Of a DNA stretch of 64,000 bases, positions 12,101 to 24,100 are shown piece by piece (positions within the stretch are counted from its first letter, which is position 1; every line of letters begins with the position of its first letter). The notes under the pieces were generated by a model. That model made no database searches. It saw only the letters and a list, made by a program, of their open reading frames with translations, and was not told where the DNA came from. Both the position numbers and the translations under genes were made by a program. Origin of the DNA: Asterias rubens (taxonomy: Eukaryota > Echinodermata > Asteroidea > Forcipulatida > Asteriidae); NCBI RefSeq assembly GCF_902459465.1, contig NC_047081.1, positions 11,638,849 to 11,702,848 on the forward strand, in the 5' to 3' direction.

Positions 12101-15100
12101 CAGAATTAGGAATTCAACTGTACATTGGACACTAAACAACTTGTACAATGTGCAACGTAGTATACATAATCACTTGTTTGCTTGAATGCTACAACACGTT
12201 GGACTTAATATGCGCAGAGAAAGGGCAATAGTCTGGAAAACATTATCGGCAGCGAAGATTCCAAGGAAAATTAAAGACAAGATGATAGATACTGAGATGG
12301 TTTGATGAGGCGGAGATTAATATGTGAAGAGGTGAAGATGGTTTGATAAGGTGAAGAAAATTACAGGCATGCCACTCATCATGGCAGCAGCCCACATCAT
12401 GTACATGTATGTGTACTGTACATCATGTACGTGTACTGTACAATGTATGTCGTGTACATATGGTACTAATCAGGTTTTCCCTTTGAACAAGCGACTGGGC
12501 CGCTTGTTTTATTTATTTATTTATTAATTTTTTGCAAGGATTGACAAGGAAAAATACACACAAACATAATCGGAATGGGGGAAGAGCTGCTCGTCTCATA
12601 AACTAACTTAGAATAAACCAAATTGCGCAGTAGTTCTTTTAAAACCAAGAATAAACAGTAGGCCTAAACACCATCTAGAAAACAGTCTGAATGCCTCATA
12701 TGTAGAGTATGTAGGGTCTGTATTGTGAACTACAGTTGTATACACCGTAAGACCGTGGAGGTAGAAATAGATTTCTACCTCCATGGTAAGACACAATGTA
12801 CTGTTGCATCTTGAAGTTCCAAAGACATTTCATCATGTCGTTGACCACTTAACCCAGCGGGGACTCCATGATGCGATCACCATGAGCACCACCTCCAGAC
12901 ATTAAACAGAATGAGAAATATCACACCAGGGTTCTTTGGGAACCTTATTACCTCATCCTTAACTCCTCTGTCAAGATTATAGAGTAACCATGTTGTATTT
13001 GACGAGGCAGTAAACATGCATTAGGTTCATTAGGATGAAGGCATCTTGTAAATATTGCAGACATGATTCACTGTTTCCCAGTAAAGGAAGTTTAAAGAGA
13101 CTTGTGACTATCGACTTGTGAAGAGAAGGGCTTGAAATTTCCTGTTCTTAATATCTCTCAGAACTCATCAAACAAAAAGTTCTATCAACCCAACTATGAT
13201 CTTCCACATCCTCTCACCTTCAACTGATGCCTGGTCCTTGTGTGAAAACACGCGACAGTGATAAAACCTTCTCTTTGGCTCTCCAAATTAATGGAACACT
13301 CTCCCTCCCAAAATTAAAAATGTTTCTTCCTTACAAACATGTTGAATACTCACTTTTTCAAATCTATGTAGTAACCCCATTCTGCAGCTTGTTATTGCGA
13401 TAATCTTGGAAGGCAATTGACAGATAAAGATGTTACACAATGAGGTATTTTGTTTCGCCGTGTCATGACATGTGTTTATAACAAATCCGTAATTCTCGCT
13501 AACAAGAATTTATATTGTTTTACCGTTTTCTCAAAAAGTAAAGCATTTCATGGACTAATATTTCAAGAGAAGTCTTTCACCATTACCTTCTGTAAACCCT
13601 GTAAATTATTTGTAAATCTGTGAACTTTTTTTTTTTTTTCCTGTACCGAAAGGGTCCAATGGCTTTAAAGGAACACGTTGCTTTGGATCGGTCGAGTTGA
13701 TCTTTGAAAAGCGTATTTAACCGTTTGTTATAGAATGCATATGATTAGAAAGATATTTTAAAAGTAGAATATAATGATCCACACAAGTATCACTCGAAAT
13801 TACGTGGTTTTCCTTTTACCTCATCGACAAACACAGTCAGCCATTTATGGGAGTCAAATTTTTGACTCCCATAAATAGCCGACCGTGTTAGTTCTCAAAG
13901 TAAAAGGAAAACCACGCAATTTTGAGGCAAATGTGTGTGGATCATTATATTCTACTTTTAAACATCTTTCTACCCATGCATTTAATAACAAACGGTTACA
14001 AACGCTTTTCAAAGACCAACTCGACTGATCCAAGGCAAAATCACAGTGGTGCAGTGTTCATATCTAGTCCTGTTACTCCATAGAGAAAGGTTACTGAGAT
14101 CAGGAATATCTGGATTTATTGTACACAGTGCCCCTTTACATTATTGTTCAGTGCCCCTTTAAAGCTCACATTGTAAGTGGGTTGATGCCCCAGTTTCACA
14201 GCACCGGCTTGAGTTGAGTGTTGTGAAGATCATACTCCTACGTCTTCTGACCTTTTGCCTGACTAATGTTTTCTGCTCATTAGTGCCGTACATGTACAGA
14301 TCATGTTCAAGAGGTTTTATGAGCGTCACGCTGCAGCCAGCTACGTCTAGTCCCTGTGTGTTTCTCATGTTAATAGTACAAAGTACTGGAATAGGGCCAG
14401 ACTACCTGTCACCCCATATCTGATTATGGTCACATTAAATTATTGTAAAGTACAGATTGACAGATGGTAAATACCAAGAAACTAGGATTACAAAGTGGCA
14501 ATACTGATAGTTGTAGACACACACACTCACACTGTTATTGTTACTTGCTGTTGGTGTTTTTTATTTGTCTATTGTCATGATTGTAAAGCTGTTGTTTTGT
14601 TTCGTTTTGTAGTCTGTTCCTTGACAAGCCCCCCCCCCCCCAATAAAAACTTAACAACACCAAGTAGAAATCATTCAGAGGAATTTGTTATAATTTAGTT
14701 ATTTCTTTGGCCGAAATTTTGGTTCAGACTTCCCCAAGTTTTAACAAATCCTGGGAACCCTTAAGTTTCATGAACTGCTTCTTCAAGTCATTAATTTCTT
14801 ATTTCATTTCTTTGCATCACAGCAAGCCCAGGCTGAGCAAGAAGAAGAGTTCATCAGTAATACCCTCCTTAAGAAGATCCAAGCTCTCAAGAAAGAGAAG
14901 GAGAAACTAGCCGTCAACTACGAGCAAGAGGAAGAGTTTCTTACCAATGATCTGTCCAGAAAACTAGTTCAGGTAACTGTAAATTATTTTATCAGAAAGA
15001 TCAGTAATAAATAGCGAATAATTCTCTGGGGTTTCCCCTCCCACATCCAAAACTGAAACTTCCTTCCTGAGTTCTTATTTACCCAATTTAAGGAAAATGT

Positions 15101-18100
15101 GTTTACACGCGCTAAAATTGTGCGTGGTTTTTCACTACTTTATTTTCTCCTTATTTCGAGGACTGTTGTCTTACACCTTGAAAGTCACTGGACACTATTG
15201 GTAAATGTCAAAGACCAGTCTTCTCACTTGCTGTATCTCAATATATATATGCATAAAATAACAAACCTGTGAAAATTTGAGCTCAATTTTTGAAAGAAAA
15301 ACACCCTTGTCACATGAAATGTGTGCTTTCAGATGCTTGATTTTGAGACCTCAAATTCTAAATCTGAGGTCTCGAAATCAAATTCGTGGAAAAACACTTC
15401 TTTCTCGAAAACTATGTATTTTCAGAGGGAGTTGTTTCTCACAATGTTTAATACTATCAACATCTCCCCATTACTCATTACCAAGACAGGTTTTATGCAG
15501 TGTCCACTGCCTTTAATATAAGCTCTGCAAGGTAAACCACCACATCTCTGCACCAGACCCTGGGGTGCCCATTACATGTAGTTAATTAAAACAAAATACA
15601 AGGAGACAAGATAAACAAATCAATGATGTTTTCGTTCTCAGCTCCGGCAAGAAAAACACCAGCTGGAGAGAACCCTGGAGCAGGAGCAAGAATACCAGGT
15701 CAACAAATTAATGAGAAAGATCGAGAGACTTGAGAACGATACCGTCTCAAAACAGAAGAAACTCGAAGAGGTAATAAGAAGAGAGCGTTGTTTTTCTTAA
15801 GTAAGTTAGGTTTTGCGGTGACACCATGTAAGAAATCTCTTTTTTAGTAGTGCTGGCTCTGAGAAGAGCTGTTTTTTTTTCTCTCCTTAAATTGAAGGTT
15901 GTCGGACACACTGCCAAATGTAATAAATGTAGAAGCAACTCAAGGTGAGGGCTATTTATACATAGTTTGATAGTCAAGTTAATACTAGATGCTAATGGAA
16001 TCCCTAAATCCAGGGTAGTTGTATTAGAAATTTAATATAAGGTCAGGTTAAAGGAGTGTTGGCTTGGATATCGGGTAAAAACGTTATCATGAATTGTTGG
16101 ACTGATCTGACATGGGTTGACCGAATCATGACCTAATCGAAGCCTCACCTAAATCAAGTCTAGGTTGTTGACTTAAAAGTTTGGCACAACTCAACCTGAC
16201 CTAACCCCTTTAAAAAAACGATCAGAATTGACTCCACCTGGTCCCTACCAAAGCTGACCTCAATCAAATGATAATGCATTCTTACCTGATATGACCATAA
16301 CAGACCTCAATCTTATCAGACTGACCTGACCTGACCTGACCCAACCTGGTCTAACCAAACCTAACCTGACTTTACCCTGACATTACCTGACTCTACTTAA
16401 CCTGACCCGACCTGATCTATCAACCCAACCTGACCTACATATAGGGCCTGAACTGGACAGACCTGACCTAACTTGACCTGACCCAGACTGGTCTTATCGA
16501 ACCCCACATTACCCGACTTTTCCAAACCTGATCTGACCTGATCTGACCTGACCTGACCTGACCTGACCTGACCTGACCTGACCTGACCTAACCTGACCTG
16601 ACCTGACCCAATTGCTGGAATATGACCCATTCAGTAATGCCATGTATTTTTCCATGCAGATGGTTCTGCCATCCTGCCTCTACACTACATCTAAAATCCC
16701 CTTAGTGTCATCATTTTATTTTAATGTGAGTAACTTTGCATGGATTGATGCACTGTTCTCCCTCAATGTCTTCATCGTTGGTCTTAGAAAACAAAACTCC
16801 CAAATGTTCTGTGGATTCTTGTTTTTCATGTCTAAGTCCAGTTTTGTATGTTTTAGTGAGTAACCGTACTGCCTCTTTACAAGCCTGGACTTTCATCTTT
16901 GAGAGGTCGAAGCCATTTTCATTTTGCTAAGTTAGGACGGGTTACTCGTCCCGTCCTAACTTGAGATAGGATTAATCCTAGCGCTTCATGAAATTCGCTG
17001 TAAGGGAAACAAGACCTCCATGGCCTCTGTAGTTCCAGGCTGGTCTTTATTATTCACTGCTTCCATATCACTGCCAACTATTTGTTTATGATGGGAGTAA
17101 GTCCAATACTTCAGATTCCTGTTATTGTTTTTCGCTAAAAGAACACAAAATTATTCGAATACATGTAGATGTTAAATCGTTTACAGTACCCGCTGCCAAA
17201 ACATAGGGTTCGAACTGCCTTTAGCCACCGGGCAATCTCGGTGGTCTAGTTGGTATGACACTGCTCTAGAATTGCAAAGGTCGTGGGTTCGAATCCCACC
17301 CGAGTAATATGCAGAACTTGAGTAAGTACTGAGTATACAATGCTAACACACATCGGTGTTTATGGGTAAAAAAACAAAATTAATATTCATTTTATTCTGC
17401 ACTTGTGTCCTACCCGCTGGTGTAATGAGGAGAACATCTCCAAGTCATATTTTAACTTAAACTAACAACTTTTTTTATTGTTGTCTCGCAGTTGAGAAGA
17501 GAGAAAGTTGATCTTGAGAACTGTCTTGAGCAAGAGCAGGAGGCATTAGTGAACAGACTGTGGAAGAGGATGGACAGACTAGAGGCTGAGAAAAGGTGAG
17601 TCCCTTAAGATCTTACAAACATCTTACCTTGAACCACGCCCAAATCCATGATTTGTCATCATGACATGAAGTCCCTTTATTTCCAGATTGTTGTCACTGA
17701 GCACATAAAGAAAACTGAAATCAGCTGATAAAGTTTACTTGTGTATGACTGCACTTTTGTATCTACTGTCTTTATTTCAATGCATTTTTACTTTTGTATC
17801 TACTGTCTTTATTTCAATGCATTTTTACTGTTGTATCTACTGTCTTTATTTCAATGCATTTTTACTGTTGTATCTACTGTCTTTATTTCAATGCATTTTT
17901 ACTGTTGTATCTACTGTCTTTATTTCAATGCATTTTTACTGTTGTATCTACTGTCTTTATTTCAATGCATTTTTACTGTTGTATCTACTGTCTTTATTTC
18001 AATGCATTTTTACTGTTGTATCTACTGTCTTTATTTCAATGCATTTTTACTGTTGTATCTACTGTCTTTATTTCAATGCATTTTTACTGTTGTATCTATT

Positions 18101-21100
18101 GTCTTTATTTCATTGCATTTTACTGTTGTACTGTCTTTGTGTCAATGCATTTTTTAATGTTGTATCTACTGTCTTTATTGCAATGTTTTTGCATATTTTA
18201 CTGTTGCACATGTATTAACTGCATGTTTACTGTTGTACATATCTACTGCTTTTATGTTTAATGCATTTTCACTGTTGTATCCACTATCTTTATTGCAGTG
18301 CATTTTTACTGTTGTATCTACTATCTTTATTGCATTGCATTTTTACTGTTGTATCTACTGTCCTCATGTCAAAGCATTTTTACTGTTGTTTCTACTGTCT
18401 TTATTGCAATGTATTTTTAATGTTGTATCTACTGCCTTTATGTCAATGCATTTTTACTGTTTTTTTGGTTTTTTTTAATCCTTTAATTAACACTTAGAGG
18501 TTTAAATTTTTTAATTTATCTTTTTCCCCTTTTACTCTTTTTAATATTTATTTTTTTTATTTTTAGGTTTGGTGTCCTTTTTGGGCTTAAATTTTTTTAT
18601 AGTTTAGTTTGAGGCCTACTTTACTCTGTAACTATTTGCTTTTTTTATGTGGCTAAGAATTTTAGGCCTATTTTACTCTGTCTCAGGGGGAAAAGTTACT
18701 GATGGGGCTACCCCATAGTTAGTTTTCCACCAAACATTGTAGTGTCCACGTTACAACATTTTCCAGAACATGCGTTACAAATAATTTTTCAATCATCACT
18801 TTTATTAACAGAATGCTTCAAGAAAAGCTGGACGAGCCAGTGTCTGCTCCAGCCTCACCAAGGGAAATCAAAAACGGGAACACAACAGAAAACTTGTCGA
18901 TTTACGTCGACCAGCTACGCAGTGAGGTCAGGAAACTTAAAGGTCAACTAATGTCATCGCAGATGGAACGTAAGGAAAATGGCAACAATTAGGGGAGAGA
19001 GAGAACAAAATTTGTGTTATAATTTTATTTATATTTAGGTTGACATTTATGTGATCCTGTTTCAGCAGTGAAACCAATGAAGACGTACATGTACCTTGCT
19101 CTCTGGCATGACTGTTGACTACAGGCCTGGATTTACACAGTGGCCACACACAGGCCATAGCCTCAATTGCCCCTGGTCTCGGCCTTGGTGCCCCTTCAGA
19201 AGTTTCCTAAAGACTTCCAGATTTTCCATTAGAAGTGCCCTTTGCAAATTTGCCTTTGCTCAATGAAAGATGAAATTCGAGGGCTGGATTGATGTTTCTG
19301 TTTTCAATATGGAGAGGTTTGCGGTAACACCATGTAATGACTATCTCTAATGCGTTGGGGTGGTTCTGAAAAGAACCAATTGGTTTCAACTCGACGTTTC
19401 GATCCGTATGCTCTGATCGTCGTTTCTGATTTCTTTTTATTCCTTAGATCAAGAGAGAATGAATCACCTCGTTCAAGAGGAACGAGAAATCAAAGAAGAG
19501 AACCTCCGTCTACAACGCAAGCTCCTGTTGGAGCAAGAGAGAAGAGAAGCTCTTAGCAGGCACCTCTCAGAGAGCGAGTCCAGTCTGGAGATGGATGACG
19601 AGAGGCAGTTTAACGAGATGGCGGTCCATGGAAGCCTCAGACCTCGGACGATATCAAGCCCCATCCCGTACTCTCCCAACCCTAACAGACCCATATCACC
19701 AGGTATGTGAAGAATGAATGTCTCCAGTAGGATGTCCTAGAGAAGGCCATCAATAGGGTCTTACAAATAGAAGGCAATCAAATGTCTTGGACACAAGACA
19801 GCTCTGAGTGCCTTGTGTGCATCTTTTCTTAGATACCTGATGGCTCTTGCTATATATGTGAGATCTTAAAAATCTTTAGATTTTGAGAAAGATTTTGCTA
19901 GGGTACAAAAATACGAACATTTTCACTTGATGCATGATAGAATTGCTGTAAATATTTTGAAGAATGATACCTGAAGAATGTCGACTAACTTTTGATAAAA
20001 CTGCCAACCGCCTTCCTTCCCAGAGAATGTTTTTGTGTTATTTACATTTCTGTAAACTAGACATTGCATTTGAACACCTGTATTCTTTCCCCCACTGAGT
20101 GTTACATGAAATGCCTTGAGATATTATTTGTACCTCCATCATTGTTAAACAAGGGCTTAATTTCATAAAGCTGTTTCAAAGCAGAAAATATCACAACAAA
20201 TTTGTGCTAAGCAAAATAAATAGGATACCAGTCAAGGATGGTATGTGACATGTTATTTTGGCTGGTAACCGTACCCTGGAAAGCACCATTTTGTCATGCT
20301 CAGCTACTTTGTTTGTTTAAGCAGCTCTATGAAATTGGGCCCTGATCTTCGTGAGAGCCTGTACACTACACTGTACCACTAGAGGGCCCTATGGTACACT
20401 TGCTGCCAACTGACTTGATTTAGTGTTTACTCTTTGCATCATGTTTTTAAGTTTTAAGTAGTTATTTCTATTTGGCAAAATTGTGTGTCAAGCGTTTATT
20501 TGAAGGCATGTTGTTGACCCTTTTCTGTCACTATACAGCATGTTGCATGATCGTTGTAAACCCATTATGATTTCTGCATTTTGCTTTTTCTTCTTTCCTC
20601 TCCCCCTTGTATACAACCCACATTGTCCATGCCTGCCTGATGCCCGTACATGTTGTGTATGTTGCAAATGTTGTCTGCTGCAACCACCTTGCTGACTTCT
20701 TGAACTGACAGCGTTGCACACCACTTTCTCCCCTTCCTCGTCTCCAGCGAGCCGAAGTACGCCCTTTGCCGTGGGGCCACCCAGTCATCCCTCCCCCATC
20801 AGCCCATTTGGAACGTCCCCACCAATCGGACCAAGTCATCTGGTACATGTGAGTATTGGATGAGTTCATTTTGGTCCAAGGGTTAAACAATCTAAAGTAA
20901 ATCATATGTTTTGTTATCTTACATGTACCTCCTTTTTCACACAGTTCAGTACAGTGGAAATTCTTTGAGATGACAAGAAAAACATCAACTTCTACCCTTG
21001 AATTTTCAAATTTACAAAAACTTTATAGTACTGGTTTACTCTCACAACAAAGTTCCATTCAAACAAGAAATATTTATTACAAGAAACTTGGGAATAACAG

Positions 21101-24100
21101 AAATCAAAGATCACATGTTCAGTCATGTGTACAAGTTCTTGAAAACTGTATACACAACTTTTAGAGTGCAGGTTTAGCAGCAAATGTCCTGTTCAGAGTG
21201 CAGTCGTTGGTTTCAGGCTAGATTCAAATAATTGGTTTTAGGTACAGGTTGACGACTGTCTATACCCACACATTACCTCTGAACCCAACAGCCAAAGCCA
21301 TGTCCGTCTTTGGCTGTTACTGTAGCAAGATCCATGTAGTTGTCTATACTTCTTCATTTTCGTAAGCCGTAGCCAAAGACGTCTCATTCAGACCTAGCTA
21401 ATTTACCCTCCGTATTTACATCTTCAGATGGGCTCTTCATCGCCTCAGGTCCAGGTAAGGTCAACGACCCTCAATGACCCCTAACCTGTAGCTTTCAACT
21501 TTGACTCTTTATAATAATGTACTGTAACCTCTGAACTCTGTAAACAACAATAGCCTAACATTCCCTTGCCCTTATCCCCCCCCCCTTTCTAATCTACAAT
21601 ACCTGCTTTTACTTAAGGCTCTATCCGAATTGCCGGCTGTGGCTTTGCTAAGGGGGTTTCTAGGGCAGTTTTTTTATATTCTTCAATGCATGTACCATGG
21701 TGATCCAGCCACAGCCGCTAATTCGGAAACTGCCAGAGACGGCTTCAGGAGTCACTGTAAATTGACTCCGCCTTCTTAACACATTTGACCTTTGACATTC
21801 TTAAAGGTATTTTTTTTTTAAACAAAAACTGCTTCAATCATGACACCCTCTTATAGTGATGAATAATTGAAACTGATATTTAATGAGTGCTTATCTTCAC
21901 TAACAATATTAGACATGACCAAAAAGTCTACAAATTTGTCATACTTTCCTTTCCATAAAGGCCTTCATTTTTATCGAGATATTACTGTCTTTTAATCTTA
22001 GGTTTCACAATCTGTTTTTTTTTTCCCAATCTTTTCAAAACATAACCTAAAATATCTTATTACAGAATAACGCCTTCATCATTCATCACAAAAGTTTATT
22101 TAATTATTTACCCATGGCTTTTGATTGGTCAGAGGATTTCGCTAAAACAAAATTCAAAATCCCTTGATTCTTCATAATTTCTGCTTCACTTTTCCTACTG
22201 CTGACAGATTTTCCGGGTACAAGAATCTTTATGGGAATGTTCTCTTTCGAATCCAAGTAAATGTTAAACATGTTTTCCAACTGGATATCATGGTACCAAA
22301 CAAAATTTAACATTCAAACAAGACTTGTTTTCTTTTTCTTTATACATTTTGTGACAGTTAATACATGAATAGTTTTGGGTCATTTCCAGGCCTGGAACTG
22401 CATGGAGGCCACGGATGCCATGGCCTCTGTTGCACCTGGTTTTAGTCTTCATGCCCCTCCAAAAGTGTTCCATAGACTGTAAAAACTTTCCAAAGAAAGT
22501 GCCCTTTGCATAATGAAAATGGCCTTGCCCTCTCAAAGGTGGAATTCCAGGGGTTGATTTCACAAAGATAGTCCCAACTTAGGACTAGTCCTGGGACTCT
22601 TGAGGAGTTAATAGCAGCTTACGTCCAGTCCTAAGTTAGGGTGACTAACTCGTCCTTACTTGAGATAAGACTAGTCTTATCTCTTTGTGAAATCCAGCCC
22701 AGGCCCGCTTTACCCATAGTGTATAATGCCCTTTCAAACACTAGATCCACATCTCTCCTTGTAAGGAGTTGTTCTTAATTCTTGCCCCCCTTGTTTGCAC
22801 CCCCTTCAGATGGGCCATCCATCTCAGTCCCAGCTTCAGGTGAGTAAGCCGCATCCTTAACCCAACTTAAAAGAGATGTCGAGTCGGAAAATCATTTGCG
22901 AGAGACAAAAACAAGAAATGTATAACCTGTACACACAGTTGGTTTGGAAAATTTTCCCGCTCACATGTTGGAGCCCTTCTCAACAAATGGTTCAAAATCC
23001 AGCTTTGAGAATTTTTGGAGGGAAGACTGCTTTGTGAACATTCAAAGCTTGGCAAGAAGTCCTAAGTTTTGACATATAGTTATCAAGTGTCAAACTTTGT
23101 TTAACCTTAGAGTCATATCCAGAGTGCCTATGGTGGCTGAGAAGCGATTGAGAAGCACCACAGTGGTCCTGGAGCATGCACTTCAGTTGGTTGCCTCCAA
23201 TTTGCCTGTAAAAGTTGCCTCCATTAGTAGACTTTTGAGACACTGGCGGCAGCAGACATAACATTCCGTTTTTACGGCTCTGAGCATGTGCGCATATGCT
23301 TAGTATTGCGTGTGTAGGTCTGAGCATGCGCACTACTGTGAAAAAGGACTGTCTAATAGTCTCCCATTTTTCCTTTAAAAGTTGCCTAGTGTGACAAGGC
23401 CCATAATCCGACAGAATAGAAAGATCATACTGTGTGCTAAATTTCATCATTATGGAGACGGACTTGAACACAAGCTCGTTCATGTTGTTTAGTTTATAAA
23501 CAGCGTAAACATGAAATATCAAGAGTCCAGTTATTCTACCATCAAAAAATATCTTATGGCCCGATGGTTTCGACTCGAGCAGAGTCTTTCTCGAAGTCTA
23601 CCATCCCAAGATTTGTTTATGAGTGGTGAGCTTGGTTTCTGCTCGACATCTCTCAGAAGTTGGTCCCCGCTACCAATATCATTTACTAACCTCTTTAATG
23701 ACCTCAAAATGGAATGAAGGATGTGATGGGAGGTGGCATCTAATCACACAAAAAGCTTTATTAATGGTTTCCTGACAAGGTTTTGTCATGGGCCTAACAT
23801 TGTGGTAATTTAAATGCTCAGGATTCTTGGTTTTAATAATTGGATTTTAACTGGTGGGAAAGTTCCACAGTTCCAAATCAAAGGCAGTGACTTAATTTGA
23901 CCTCCTGTGACACTTCCAGGAGTGTTTAATTTTTGGGGGAAAAGAACTCCAAAGTAATTTCCAGCAATATCCTTCCCTGTCTTGTAGAAAATATTCCTCA
24001 AAATCTATTCACTTTTTATCTTCAAGATCATTTTCTGAATGCATTGCTGTCTCCGACATTGCAGCATGGAAATGTGGATAACAAATTAATTATGTGATAA

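Larger units (their letters stand above)
3354..14822 (+). other. CCDC6 intron 1 (11.5 kb)
   Basis: Begins gtaagt and ends catcacag. I find no coding exon inside; the open frames are short and unlike known proteins. It holds the foldback at 3470-3600, GGCACC-type repeats (4470-4605, 9985-10090, 11816-11975), LINE relics (10590-10700 and 13130-13400), the short palindrome at 12748-12784, ACATGTAC runs (7430-7450, 9637-9662, 12398-12470) and paired TTAA elements at 13445-14040. The stretch 4606-9984 is AT-rich with nothing recognisable. Confidence 0.8.

Noticed and set aside
16397-16630. Minus-strand frame with a QVRSG repeat peptide
   Set aside because: Translation of the TGACC pentanucleotide array in a CCDC6 intron.
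17232-17306. A genuine tRNA gene
   Set aside because: Boxes A and B are good, but the acceptor and anticodon stems do not pair properly and the same tail recurs at 29900-30030, as expected for a SINE.
17739-18261. Three overlapping plus-strand reading frames of 138-159 codons rich in CIYCLYF
   Set aside because: They are the three frames of a 37-bp minisatellite. A stop-free unit whose length is not a multiple of three keeps every frame open. No start context or splice sites support a gene.
22992-23522. 176-codon minus-strand frame in CCDC6 intron 9
   Set aside because: Longest unexplained frame, but the composition is random, no motif is recognisable and no splice sites suit it. Kept out for lack of support.
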